60,000 nucleotides of DNA from Takakia lepidozioides (GCA_030704615.1 CM060732.1:82299171-82359170), one strand, 5' to 3'; counted from the first letter of the stretch, positions 38,601-51,138 are shown. Translations and numbers: made by a program. Notes: generated by a model from the sequence alone, not told the origin.

Positions 38601-41507
38601 CTCTCACTTACCAGCTTCATTAACTTCTGATGTGCTGTTATCACACACGCAGAAATGTAAGAGTCATGAGTGGTGGTGCATTGCCTCAAACGAGCCAGCC
38701 ATTGCAGGAGAATCCAACATTGTCTTAAGGTTTTGTCTTCCTCTCATCACACTGCGTGTGACCAACTTCTGTCAGACAGAACCAATCATTTGAGAAAAAC
38801 TTCATCGACGACCTTGCACTCATTCAGCTTCCAAAGCCTGTAGGAAATTCTCCCACTGTCTTCTGGTGCATACACTACCACTTTAGAGGTAACCAGCTGT
38901 CTCTGCCTCACACTTCACTACGAGCAATTCTGATTGATCTGTCGACCATAACGTAAGGTTTTACACACAGCCCAACCCTAGCGATATTGCAGAGGCAGGC
39001 CAAAAGACTACACGAAAAGAATTCCAAGCAATAGGATTGACCTTTTGCACTTCAGCAGAAGCATCCACCTTCTGCAGTAGCATCAAAGCAGACAAAACAA
39101 GTGCTGCATAAAACACCCATGATGCAGGCCACAAGCCTGACATACTGAATATGAATACATGCAACCCATGCCACACTACTGCGATCAGTAAATGAAATCC
39201 CACAATTATGTGGGTTGTTTATCACATGTCCACAAACCTAGAGTTCTGGAACTTGAAAAGTAACTTCCACCAGTTGACAAGGGGGCTTATCTCCCACAAT
39301 GGTGCATCCCCATCTTCCTTACAGCTTATAAAAGTGAATTGTGGATAATGTGGCAGATCCTACTTTTAAGCTAGCGAAAAATATACGGGTAAGGACAACA
39401 GCTCACCAAGCGGATCTAAGTGGAGCTGCACGTGCTTCATCTTCTTCTTCTTCTTCTTCGTCTTGGTCTGCTGTGAAGGGGACAAGGACAGTGATGGATT
39501 GATGGATACTTGCATCACGCTCCCTGAGGTGGGTGCCAGAGGTCTTATGTCATGTTGCATTGGTGGCTGCACCATTAGTATGTCCCCCCCAATGTGCACT
39601 CCCGGTGTAACTGCCACTGATGGGTCCATTTTCTGTGTCTCTATTGGTCGTGATTGGCCAGGAGGAGACTGCAGGGCAGCCGGTGTGCCAACAGCCTCAG
39701 TAGAGACCGGTGGATAGGGTCCCAAACCTACAGAACAGGACAACATTTCCTCAGTAAGACTTGCTTGATTGACATTTGTCACCTCATTATCATCATTTCC
39801 TTCAACAGTCAAACAGGCTTGAGTTTTGAATATCATGTAGCTAAAATTAGTACTCACTTTTGGAAAGAACCTTTTGGGCCTCTGGAGAATAATATGCACC
39901 TTGAACAGCATTAAGGATATCACCTTTCAGCTTAGGTTCTCAACATGAATTATTCTACCCAGAAAACCCCCATATACACTAGACCATAATAAGAATGAGC
40001 TTTTCCAAGAAAACCCAAGATCTGACCTGTTGCTTGCAAGAGAGGCTCACCACTGGGGCCCTCAACTTCTCCCCCTAGGTGGCCATGGCCACTGCTGTCA
40101 GCAGACATCTCATCTGGGTCACGTTCACCCACATCATTAGTTGCCCCACTGTCATTCTCACTCTGTTCTGAACCGTTTTCTTCGCCACTGGCCCCTGACG
40201 TGCCACATTCATCACCACCTTGTTCTTCTGTGTCTTGTTGTTCCTGCTTACGTGCAACCTGCGGATGCTGGTCATAGTGCTTGTGAGCCACCTGAACTTC
40301 CATGACAATTACATTTGGACTTGAACATACAACTGAGAAAAGGCTAAAAAGACTACTTGTGCGAGGTACTTCTACTTTGCTGGGTTTTGATCCACATCGC
40401 ACACATTGTGGTAGTCCTCAGCCTGAGTTGTAGTTGACTGTCATACATGTTTTCCAGAGGAAACACAACCACTTTGGAGGCGAATGTCAAGGTGGCTGCA
40501 GCTTTGCTGTATAATCCTGCTGCACTTCCTGGGCAGGAAAAATAATCCGGCCCGCTTTTGGGTGTGTCCTGGGGAATGGCCCCAATGAGTAAAGCAAAGA
40601 ATGCAACAGCCTTCACATGTATGCACTTTTGCTTGAACATAATTTGGTGGCAGTGAGGGTTTTCACCCTTTGGGTAACCCCTAATTAGATTTGAATCATG
40701 TCCAAGCTTTGGTGAGATGAGTGAAGAAAAGAAAGGAGGGTTTTGGAAACCTCTGCCCATCGTACCCTGTTTTAGGGATCTGGTACACAGCGACTGGCGT
40801 GTAAATTCAGGGCTTGTAAGGCACGGTTAGTCTACACCTGAGAGCATAAGGCTTTCCAGTAGGTGGTTGTTCGCCTCACCCCCAACTTAAAGACCCAACA
40901 ATCTTTCAGCCTGATATCTCGCCTGCCCCTTTGTGTAATTTTCTGTGAGCTGTCTAGTTCCGTATCTTATGTCGGAGTCATGCTCATACCACGTCTGAAT
41001 TTCAGCTGTCAATCACTTGAAGCATAACCACGAAAAAACTCAAGCGGGCCGCAGGGAAGCTCAAATTGTTTTCCATGTACAGACGGTAGATTGAATGCAA
41101 GAAGAAACAGAAGCTACAAAAAGAAAACAGCGGACACAAGAAAGAGATTAAACCACACCCAAACGGAACAAAAAATGCGCTACCTGCTGCTGCGGCGTAT
41201 CATGCTGCAGCTGGTGCTGGCAACGCTGGCTACTGCGGCCTTCGGTCTGCCGCGGCTGCGCTTCTCGCGAGTCCGGCTGCTGCACGACGAGCTGCTCCGG
41301 CCTGGAGGAGATCCGGGATTGCAGATGCTGGAGCTGGATGGACAAATGCGGGTAGGATGCGTGATTGGGCAGACGAACAGGCTGAGCTTGCACGTCTTGC
41401 ACGTCCGCAGGTGGGGAGGTCGATGGTCGCCGCATCACATCGGGTGGACTGTGGGCACTCGGTTGATCGCTCCGCTGCTTCTGTCTCACATTTTTCTCGG
41501 CATCCAT
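35691..41507 (-). CDS. Five-finger C2H2 zinc-finger protein
   Basis: Probable nuclear DNA-binding protein. Nine exons fitted: 41507-41184, 40291-40027, 39817-39407, 38634-38481, 37784-37460, 37339-37218, 36995-36845, 36296-36160 and 35787-35691. Phases agree and give about 661 aa. The N-terminal half is Gln/Ser/Glu-rich and disordered-looking, with a Lys run (39457-39438, [10 protein letters not shown]). The middle has a conserved-looking block ([30 protein letters not shown]). The C-terminus has five C-x4-C-x12-H-x3-H fingers starting CTHPGC, CTFEGC, CTFEGC, CPWEGC and CTFTGC, with linkers HSGERPY and HTGEKPF. Finger 4 resembles the CPWxGCxxTFKW finger of plant REF6-type proteins, and the array is YY1/TFIIIA-like, but I do not recognise the orthologue. 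The exon 37784 start is the least certain. The ATG at 41507 was chosen over the in-frame 41636 because the latter runs through a (GA)n tract. Confidence 0.75.
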
Positions 41508-42399
41508 GGCCTCCCCCGAGGCTGATGGAGCAAGGATGCCAACAGACTTGCGAGAGCGAGAAAGAGACAAGGCGCAGGCCTTCTCTCTCTCTCTCTCTCT
41601 CTCGCTCCCTTCCTTCCTTCCTTCGGCAGCACCCAAAGAGGAACGCCCTCCGTTTCTTCGGGCGCGCCCTCAGTAATATTGTTGTATATTACTGTTACCG
41701 GTTTTTTAAGAAGGCCACGTGGCCCGTGTTTGGCTGAAGAGTCTGGCAGGTCAAACCTTTCCCACATAACACACTCTCCCCAATTTTTGGTCTGCTCTAC
41801 CTTACAATGTTCCGGCCGGCGCGGGCGATGGAAACATGAGAATTTTGGGATGGAAGCCCATTTGTTTTTTAAAAATGGGTTGATTTTTGTTACCTTCCAA
41901 TAGAGAAATGATACATGTTTGCTATTTCCGACATTGGGAAGCAAAATTGTGAATTATATATATATATATATGAATGACGCCAACCTGAGTTAGCATATAT
42001 ATATATATATATATATATATGACGCCAACCGAAGCTAGTGTAAATAAGAGCCTCTTCCTGTTGCAGTCTTTGCGGGGGTGGGCTCTGTACTGTGAATAAT
42101 ACTCATCAGAATCAAATTGAATCTGTTTGCTCAACATTCAGCAACGTACCAATGTTAGTTATATTTGGATGCGCTAATGAAAGTTCGTCATTGTCATCAT
42201 GTCGCTAGGTTTTGAGGACAAGGATTGTTATGTTTTAGCGTGTTAACGCCATCTGGTATGGAGTCCGGTTTTGGTTTCTTGCTCCCTAGCAGATTCTCAT
42301 AACATCTTACTAGTCTTGATTTTGCAGCTTGTCTTTGTCAGCTTTCCTGTTGTTTTTTGAGACGTCCAAGTGCAGAACCAAGGCTGTCTTGCTTTAAAG
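41508..42399. other. 5' flank of the zinc-finger gene with simple repeats
   Basis: A (CT)n run at 41583-41603 followed by (TTCC)n, which read as (GA)n/(GGAA)n in the leader, and two (AT)n runs at about 41956-41971 and 41995-42020. No gene seen. Confidence 0.6.
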
Positions 42400-42600
42400 C
42401 GCTTCCTTGCACATCGGAAGTGCACAATGTGTTGCCTTGGTGGTTCGAGGTTCAAACCCGCTGCCCTGCCCTTGTGTGGATTGTTCGTAGTTTGGATGTT
42501 ATCGTCCGTGTCCTCCATGGCCCGTAAATGAAAGGGGGTTATTTTTCCCCCTCCTCAAGGGCCTGAATTGTGGGCTGTCGCTCCGACCAAGTGCAATTTC
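42400..42600 (+). repeat. SINE-like repeat
   Basis: A B-box-like GAGGTTCAAACCCG lies near 42447-42460, followed by a body with GGGGGTTATTTTTCCCC, CTCCTCAAGGGCCTGAATTG and GGGCTGTCGCTCC. This body matches, in reverse complement, the repeats at about 16050-16095, 30024-30070 and 34170-34240. Its 3' end is cut off by the foldback complex that follows. Confidence 0.55.
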
Positions 42601-45260
42601 CTATATATCCGTGCATCTCATATGTAGAGGCCCAAGTGTCCATTGTCATTTAAGCCCAAGTGCAATCTCTTATGTATCCAATGACATCTCTCATGTGCGT
42701 CTCCTATGTCGAGGCCCATTTAAGCCCAATGTGCAATCTTTTATGTATCCAAGTGCATCTCCCATGTAGATGCCCAAGTGTCCACTAACGTTTAAAACCA
42801 AGTGCAATTTCTTATGTATCCCAGTGCGTCTCTTATGTTGAGGCCCAAGTGCGACCTCTAGTGTAGCCTATGCCGTTGGCCTATGTGTGAAAAATTGAAA
42901 TCACAGCCCAAGTGTAATCTTCTATTCATGTATCCAAGTGCATCTCCCATGTAGAGGCCCAAGTGTGACCTCCAGTGCCCAGTGCAATCCCCAATGTATC
43001 CAAAGACCTACAATTTGGGAGATCTCTATGTCATTGCCCACAATGCTATTTTTGCAATCTCCCCTGTCGAGGCTTCATATATTTGAAATACTGCATATAA
43101 TTTCAAAAGTATTTGAAATTCCAAATCTCCCACATGAAGAGCCGATCATTGCTCCAAGAAAGCCCACTTTGTTATTTTTCTCGAATTTCCTACGACCCAA
43201 AGCACTTGAAATTCCAGATCTCCCACACCGCTGGTCCAAAAATCATGAGACCAAGCCGGTGCACCCCTCCTCACCGAGGGCTTTCCAACGACACCAAGCA
43301 CCCGCGTTGGGGCCCCGCGGTTTGGGAGATCTCAACGACGCTACAAAACAAAACAAAAATAAACGTCTCGCTTCATAGATTGATAACATACCAATGTCTA
43401 GCAGCGGAAAGAGTGACTGCTTGTCAACTTACTTCCCACCTCAAAAATCACGAATGCAATATTTCACCAGAATTCTATTAATGTTATTTATTAATTCAAA
43501 TGTATATATCAATATATGAATTAAGACGATTTGTTTGTTTGTTTGTTTGTTTGTAGCGTCCGTTGAGATCTCCCAACCGCGGGGCCCAGCCCTGGTGCTT
43601 GATACCGTTGGAAAGCCCTCGATGAGGAGGGGTGCACCGGCTTGGTCTCATAAGTTTTGGACCCGCAGTGTGGGAGATATCGAATTTCAAGTACTTTTGG
43701 TTGCTGGAAATTCGTGGAAAATAGCAAAGTGGGCTTTCTTGGAGCAATGATTGGCCCTTCATGTGGGAGATTTGGAATTTTAAGTACTTTTGGTCGCTGA
43801 AAATTTGTGAAAAATAGCAAAGTGGATATATCAATATATAAAGCCTCGACAGGGGATATTGCAAAAATAACAAAGTGGGCATTGGGATTGCACTTGGACT
43901 TAGATGACATTGGACACTGGAGGTCGCACTTAGGCCTCTACATGGGAGAAGCACATGGATATATAGGAGATTGCGCTTGGGTTTAGATTTCAATTCTTCA
44001 CACATGTTACCCTAGATCTCCGAAACATTGGGGTCGCTGAATTACACTGGGACATAGATGACATTGGACACTTGGGCCAACGGCACAGGCTACCCTAGTA
44101 TTATCAATATAAGAAGCGAGACGTTCGTTTTGTTTTGTAGCGTCGTTGATATCTCCCAAACCGCGGGGCCCGGCGCGGGTGCTTGGTGCCGTTGGAAAGC
44201 CCTCAATGAGGAGGGGTGCACCGACTTGGGTCTCAGGATTTTTGGACAAGCGGTGAGGTAGATGGGGAGTTCCAAGTATTTTTGGTCGCTGGAAATTCAC
44301 AAAAAATAGCAAAATTGGCAAAGTGGGCATTCTTGGGACAATGGTTGGAGCCTCGACGGGAGAGATATCAAGGGAAAGGTCTCTGGTTCAAATCTGGTTG
44401 TAGGCTCTGTGGAAAAAAACTTACTCAGATGACATTGGGACGTTGGAAATTCGGGAAAAATAGCAAAGTGGGCATTCCTGGGAGAGTGGTTGGAGCCTTG
44501 ACGGGAGAGACAACAAGGGAGAGGTCTCCGGTTCAAATTTTGTCGTAGGCTTTGTTGGACAAAAATGATCAGATATGGCTTCATATATTGATGCACTTGG
44601 ACTTAGATGACATTGGACACTTGGGCCAACGGCATAGGCTACCCTCGAGGTCGCACTTTGGCCTCGACATAGGAGACCCACTTGGATACATAAGAAATTG
44701 CACTTGGGCTTAGATTTCAATTCTTCACACATGGTCCTTGACATAGGAGACGCTACTTGAATACATAGGGGATTGCACTTGGACTTAGATGACACTGGAT
44801 ACTTGGCCTCAACGACACAGGCTACCAGCGGTGTGGGAGATGTCGAATTTCAAGTACTTTGGGTCGCTGGAAATTCGTGAAAAATAGCAAAGTGGGCTTT
44901 CCTGGAACAATGATTGGCCCTTCATATTTGGTCGTTGGAAATTTGTGAAAAATAACAAAGTGGATATATCAATATATGAAGCCTCGACAGGGGAGATTGC
45001 AAAAATAGCAAAATGGGCTTTGGGATTGCACTTAGATGACATTGGACATTGAAGGTCATACTTGGGCCTTTACATAGGAAACGCACATGGATACATAGGA
45101 AATTGCACTTGGGCTTAGATTTCAATTCTTCACACATGGGCCAATGGCACATGCTACCCTAGATCTCCCAAACAGTGGGGTCTCTCGATACATAGTAGAT
45201 TGCACTTAAACATAGATGACATTGGACACTTGGGCCAATGGCACAGGCTACCCTACTTAT
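42585..45260. repeat. Foldback/inverted-repeat complex
   Basis: A 2.7-kb block built from inverted and direct repeats. The left part (about 42590-43395) repeats short units of the type CAAGTGCAATC...TATGTATCCAAGTG...CATGTAGAGGCCCAAGTG, then reads GCCGATCATTGCTCCAAGAAAGCCC, CAAGCCGGTGCACCCCTCC and CGACGCTACAAAACAAAAC. The same blocks come back in reverse complement at 43538-44000, again at 44090-44340, and partly at 44420-44560 and 44820-45130. The spacer near 43396-43537 is AT-rich. Open frames across it are only by-products of the repeats. No transposase seen. Confidence 0.7.
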
Positions 45261-45659
45261 TTATAAATGGAAAGGGGAGGTGCCCCATAAATGTTTTCTT
45301 AGATTTTTATTTTTATTTAATTATTATAAAGGGCTACAACAATTACAACCCTGAAGATTGCGATCATATGGAAGTAAGCCGCTTGATAAGGAACACATGA
45401 GTTACACAAAGTTATGATTCTATGATATGTACATACTTACAATTCAGTTATGATGCTATTGTGTTTAATTTGACAATTCTATTGAAATATTCCTTCGTCA
45501 TGTGTCTTTGAACAAATGGCTACTGTGTTGAATGTGAGAGTAGTGAGACATTTCTCATCTTCGTGTCTTGCTTGTGGTTCAACTTGTCATGATTCCACCA
45601 ACCGTGCAAACCTTCCACCTCTTCTAGCTCTCGTCAGGCTGCATCAATGCATGAAAGTA

Positions 45660-46660
45660 GTGAGATCAAAGCTAGAGCAAGTTAGTACCCTTGATGTAGT
45701 TGGAATGGGTGGAATTGGTACCTAATTGATAAGACAACATTGACAAAATATGTTTACAATATCATCCATGACGATTTTGAGGCGCATAGCTTTCTGAAAG
45801 CTGGAAAAGGAAAAGAAGTCATTGAGTTCCAAATGCAACTACTTTAGGAATTGTGTCAACTCAAGGGCAACCACATTGGATGTCCGAATTATCAGGGTGG
45901 GAGCTTATAAAGTAACAACTATCAACCAAGAAACTTCTGATTGTTGTTGATGATCATATTGAAGGACAACTAAGTGAGCTGTTAGGTCCACGCGAGGATT
46001 TGAGATGTGGCAACACCTCACATGATAGAACACACAAACGCTATCAAACTATGTGGATGAAAGTAGCACATTTCCCATGGAGACTCTCAACCACGAGCAA
46101 ACAATGGAGTTGTTCTTTAATCAAGCTTTTAAAGATCGAAAGCAATTCAAGAATTTATTCACAGATTTCTCATCCTGCAATTTTATATGCTTGTTCTTAA
46201 AGTTCCATATCATGTTTCCGACAAAGGAAGCTACCCATAATTTCAAGGCTCAACGGAAGCCCATCACAAGCAGTTACCACCTTATTTGCAAAGTCTTTGG
46301 GAGGTGGCCAAGATGAGAAGCTCTGGAGGCGGTTAAGGATAAGCTATGACGACCTCAAGGAGGACGAGCAAGAGATATTTTGGACATTGGTTTTTTTTTT
46401 TTTTTGTGACTATATGTGTGCTGATACCACGGGAAATGATTGTCTGCCCAAACAACAATACGAGTATGGAGTGATGAATCACCAACTACACAACTCTCGT
46501 TGGACAACTTGAAGGATAGATCACTTGTAAAAGTGGGGAAAAACAGTAATTTACGTATGCTTGATCAACTGCGGGAATTGGGTCGAAAGATTACTCCAAA
46601 GATTATTGCAACACAATTTATACGTTTGAACAATGGATTGGTTGCTCATTAGTTGCTGGA
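45660..46660 (+). pseudogene. NLR disease-resistance gene relic (NB-ARC)
   Basis: Pieces of an NB-ARC ATPase domain in the right order but in different frames. A P-loop (VVGMGGIGT, about 45696-45722) is broken by a stop just before KTTLTKYVYN (from 45731). A kinase-2 motif LLIVVDDH lies near 45931-45955, followed by LNHEQTMELFFNQAFKDRKQF (about 46089-46150) and RLRISYDDLKEDEQEIFW (46330-46383), the end of the ARC part. No TIR, coiled-coil or leucine-rich repeats are visible. A T-run at 46390-46405 adds to the decay. It is a non-functional fragment. Confidence 0.78.
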
Positions 46661-48499
46661 AGCCGATTGTGGAAAGTGAAAAGAACGGTCACGGGACAGC
46701 CATTCATTCGACTTCATGATGTTTTTTTATTCAAGGTTATTTTTTCCTTGATTCTTTATATAAAGCTTCATCCCCTTCTCTTAGAAGAAGAAAAGGAAAA
46801 AAACTTTACATATTCCAATTAGACTATACTTTTATTTTTTATACTTTATTTTTATTATATTTTTATGTTTTTTCACTTCACTTCCATTATAAGTTTAAAA
46901 CTAACACATTTATTCCTCCTTGAAGCTACCGTACCTTGAAGTAAAAGTGGAATAAAACTGTTAATTCTCAATAGATATAGAAGTGAAATTAGAGTAAAAA
47001 ATAAGAATGAATTAAAAAATGGATTTGTTTATGGAATAATAAAATTGTACCTACTGATGAAAGTGTTAGTTCTAAAAATATACTTAAAGTGACAGTAAAA
47101 AGTAAAAATGGAATTGGACTCATTATCTTTTGGTTTTTTTCGTCAATTCTAAGGTTAGCATTATCTTTAGCTTTTACATTAAATTGAAAGATGATATTTT
47201 TTTCGTATATAATATATATTGTTAATTTTTCAGAAAATTTCAACATAATTCTTCTTCTCTCTCAACTCCACTTGTTAAACTCCGATAAGTTTGTTCATTT
47301 ACTTTTCAAATATATCATTGCACACCTATACGTTTTAAATGCCTGCCAAAGTCAGACTTAGTTTCTACAAATGAAATGAATACGTTGGTGGGTATGGAAA
47401 CTTGTCTCTGTTTATGTCCAGAAAAATATGTCTTTTAGACTAGCTATATAGACATAATCTGGTAGTACATGGTTGAATGGTTTTTTCAAACACTTTTAAA
47501 AACTTTCAATTTACCGGAGTCACTTTCAATCAATTAACTGTTAATGTCCACCAGGAGCCAATGAACTATGTGCTCCCATCCTGAATCCGCTTAGGCGAGT
47601 CTCTTGTAGAATGACCAAAAATTGCAATAGTGGATGTATCCAGCAAGGATGATACATGTTTCAATGAGATATCAGTGAATTGACAAGATTAATGGAAGTT
47701 GTTCGTTTTTTGAGCACGTTTGTTAATAAGAACTGACTTGTTTGATGAGAAATATGTTGGAAGATGGATTGACACTTTTTCTCTTACTTTTACTTCTAAG
47801 TTAACAAGGTTTATTGTCCCAAGTTGTCTCTATCACAGCCTAATGGATTAGCAAAAATCAGTTATGGGCTTAAGCAAGCCATAAATGGTAAAAGTATAAG
47901 AAAGGCTTTAAGCAAAGCCATATACAGAAAGTACATTTATGGACTTCAGCAAAGCCAGAATTGGCAAAAGTCTAAATTAAAGGAAGGCTAGAGCCAAGTA
48001 AAGCAAAGAGTAAGCAAGGAAAAATATCATGAATAGCTAAAGCCTGGATATCTTAAGAAGAAAGGGGTGAGACCTCAAGGAGTACTTAAAAGGGATGTGG
48101 TGCTGAGTTACACAGAGAAATGGAAACTGCAGGGGGCTCAGGGGAAGGGGGCTCAAGAGGCTCATGAGGAGATGCAAATGATGGCGGTCCAAAAGCGATG
48201 CTCATTTTTTTCGAGCATTGAGAGTTGATGGGACTATTTGTGTCCCAAATCCCTCTGCGGTGGGAGGAGGATCGGGGGCAGAAAGATTAGCTCGAGCTTT
48301 GATGGAAGAGGATGAAAGTGAGTTGATCGAGGGAGATCATACCAACCTTCCAGCACCGTCTGCTTCCTCCAACCATTGACCATAAAGTCTTTAGAGTTAT
48401 TAGATTCTTTGTAGCTCTCGCTTTAGTTTAGAGAAGGTCACGTCACTTTAGTTCAAAGAAGGTCAGGAACGGTTAAGACTGAAGAAAAAGAGGGTTAGG
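46661..48499. other. AT-rich, no gene recognised
   Basis: About 1.8 kb, strongly AT-rich to 47300. Around 47850-48000 short degenerate units containing AAGCAAAGCCA recur several times. No coding motif seen. Confidence 0.5.
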
Positions 48500-49005
48500 T
48501 ATCGATCGGGGGATAATTCTTGATTGAATTTCATACCTCGCATCACAGTCCGCGCTCATACTTTCATTGTTATTGCAAGGCTGGGCATTGTTAGGTTAGG
48601 GTATTGATTTGAGTTGGGGACCATCTTGTGATGGAATACTCTAGTGTGTTTCAATGGATTTGACAATGTCAACCGGCCTTTTTTTTTTAAGGCAAAAATC
48701 GGGGGATAATTCTTGATTCATCCACACTGAATTTCAAACTCGCATCAAAAATCGGGGGATAATTCTTGATTCATCCACACTGCTGGGCTCGTTAGGTTAG
48801 GGTATTGATTTGAGTCGGGGACCATCATCATGGAATACTGTAGTGTGTTTCAAAGGATTTGACAATGTCAACCGGCCTCATACTTTCATTGTGATTGCAA
48901 GGCTGGGCGTTGTTAGGTTAGGGTATTGATTTGAGTCGGGGACCATTTTGTGATCATGGAATACTGTAGTGTGTTTCAAAGGATTTGACAATGTCAACCG
49001 GCCTT
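48500..49005. repeat. Direct repeats with roughly 100-bp units
   Basis: A unit running from GTTAGGTTAGGGTATTGATT to GACAATGTCAACCGGCC occurs three times, at about 48590-48677, 48793-48876 and 48913-49001, with small indels. A second unit, CGGGGGATAATTCTTGATT, occurs near 48510, 48699 and 48754. The copies are interleaved, pointing to segmental duplication rather than one clean tandem array. Confidence 0.7.
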
Positions 49006-49356
49006 TTTTTTTAAGGCAAAAAATAGCCAAAAAGCTACAAATAAAATATGGAGTTGACATAGTTATATAAAAATATGGGATGAAAATACTTTGTTGGAAC
49101 CAGCTACAACTCTGTACATAGGGGACAGAGCCAAAACGCTTCATTATCTACATCGCTTGGCGCCTTCATGGATCTCAATTTTGTAACTATAGCCAGATCT
49201 ATACATGTACACCACTGGATATCGTAGAGTCTGCACTACGATGCCTGCCTGTATAAGTTTCCATGTAGTGCGTACATGTACTGCCCAGCTCGTCTTATCA
49301 TTTATTCCATGGGCTGCTGCCTTGGTCATTGTGCAAGTAGTGTTCACAATCTGAAC

Positions 49357-49836
49357 CAGTGTTGGTCTGGTATGGGTATCAGACCCGAGTATCAATGCTG
49401 GTATCAACCCTCGTATCAAGGACCAGACCAGCCTGGTCTTTAAGTTCTACATACCAGATCATATACCAGACCAGGCTGGTATCCGATTCTCATACCAGCC
49501 ACAATACCCCCCCCCCCCCCTCCTTCCTCATTTACTCTGGTATGTACTGTACTAATTTTTGTGTATATACATGTAATTGTTTATATTTACTTTATGTTTG
49601 TTGTATTTGTTTTCACTTGATATGTGATAAACCTGTAATTCAAGATGACTTTGGAATGATACCAGAATTGATACTCATACCAGCTGGTATTGTGGTCATG
49701 ATACTCATACTCATACCAGTATCTGGAAAAAAATACATCCACCATTATATAGACCAGACTGGTATGAAAGTTTTGTGATGGGGCTGAAACCAGGACCAGT
49801 CTGGAATGTCCTAAACCTAATACCAGACCAACACTG
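49357..49836. mobile_element. hAT-like MITE rich in CCAGACTGG motifs
   Basis: A 480-bp element with 17-bp terminal inverted repeats CAGTGTTGGTCTGGTAT (49357-49373, and reversed at 49820-49836). Flanking 8-mers are ATCTGAAC (49349-49356) and GTCTGAAC (49837-49844), identical at 7 of 8 bases, as expected of a hAT target duplication. Ends starting CAGTG also fit hAT. The interior holds many ACCAGACCAG/CTGGTAT words in both orientations and a C-run at 49507-49520. No transposase. Confidence 0.7.
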
Positions 49837-50059
49837 GTCTGAACCAACCCTTTTTTTCTCATATTCCAATATTGGAGCCACAAATTTTGTATCCTAAAAA
49901 TCAGTCCCCGTCACAAATTTTTATTTGGTTTCACACTTCCCCAAAACTCAACCTGAATTCAAGTATTGTTGCCAGCCGTTGCACCAATTTTTTTGAGTAT
50001 AATTGCCAATTCAGTTCCAAGGAGCCTGCTTACTGTAGCCATGTCTGTGAAACTTCAGA

Positions 50060-51138
50060 ATGAAAAAAAAGGGGCTAATGTCAACCGTTGAGCACCCTGA
50101 GTAGTCCTCTGCGCTTGTACTTGCTGACAAATTTTCGGCTTGCACAGTTGAAGGCTAACTATCTCTTGTCATAAGTAGTTTTGCGTTTATTTCCTATATA
50201 ACTTCTCCCAACATAATTTCTTCTCAGACCCTACAAGCATAATGATGTCGTGGCGGATCTGGTAGTTACGAGCCTACATTTCTTTGTTGGCTTTCAAAAT
50301 GCACTCTTTATAGAGGACTCGTCTCTTGGCTAGCTTGAGTTTGATCTCAACTCTACTGCAGACAATTAGTTCCTCCCATGCACAAGGAGGAGACGAAACT
50401 CTCCCAAGAATCCTCCCAAGAATCCACTGATCTTTTGACTACATTTCTGCATTGCCAGTTTTTTCTTTTTCCGCTGAGCGAGACTGAAGATCTTGGAGTG
50501 ATTGGATTAAGTGGGGGAGCCTCTTGCAAGGCCTGGACATACTCAGCCTTGGACCTCTTCATTTTGGAATTTTTCTATGCGCCACTTCTGAATCGAACGT
50601 TTCACAGATCCTTAGGTTGGAGGAAGGAGGAAGGGGAAACACCTTTCGATCTCAGTCCAAGCCACGAAAGTGTAGAGTGGTACCGACATCAGTTCTGTCG
50701 ATCGACACAGCGGCAGGCACACTGGGGAAACAAAATCTTGTCCACCATGATATAATCAGCAGTGGACCGTTCCCCAGTTTGGGCTTTCTTACGAGTCCAC
50801 TGCACTTGCTCTTCTTTGGACCAATAATACAAGGGTCAAAAGATGAAGTTCTTCCAGACAGTTGAATAAAACGTCTTCCATCAGAAATCAGCTTGTCCTT
50901 GCCAAAAGGCCCATCAGTTCTGTCGATCGACACAGCGGCAGGCACACTGGGGAAACAAAATCTTGTCCACCATGATATAATCAGCAGTGGACCGTTCCCC
51001 CAGTTTGGGCTTTCTTACGAGTTCCACTGCACTTGCTCTTCTTTGGACCAATAATACAAGGGTCAAAAGATGAAGTTCTTCCAGACAGTTGAATAAAACG
51101 TCTTCCATCAGAAATCAGCTTGTCCTTGCCAAAAGGCC
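50060..51138 (-). mobile_element. LINE fragment with a tandemly duplicated endonuclease segment
   Basis: Second, partial minus-strand copy of the LINE family described at 51.1-53.7 kb. Its 51138-50652 part encodes the end of an endonuclease domain (VRKPKLGERSTADYIMVDKILF) and is present twice head-to-tail: 50687-50911 and 50912-51138 are nearly identical with a period of about 225 bp. The 50562-50060 part matches about 53640-53120 (SKAEYVQALQEA; DSWESFVSS), the start of the reverse-transcriptase region. It is cut off before the catalytic motifs. Confidence 0.72.

Noticed and set aside
43113-45152. Many open frames resembling one another
   Set aside because: They arise from the foldback repeats read in different frames and hold no known domain.
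48590-48620. Telomere-like GTTAGGTTAGGG
   Set aside because: Only two short units inside a longer direct repeat; no telomeric array.
49357-49836. CRISPR-like array from the recurring CCAGACTGG words
   Set aside because: Irregular spacing, both orientations and a plant genome; explained by a MITE with inverted ends.
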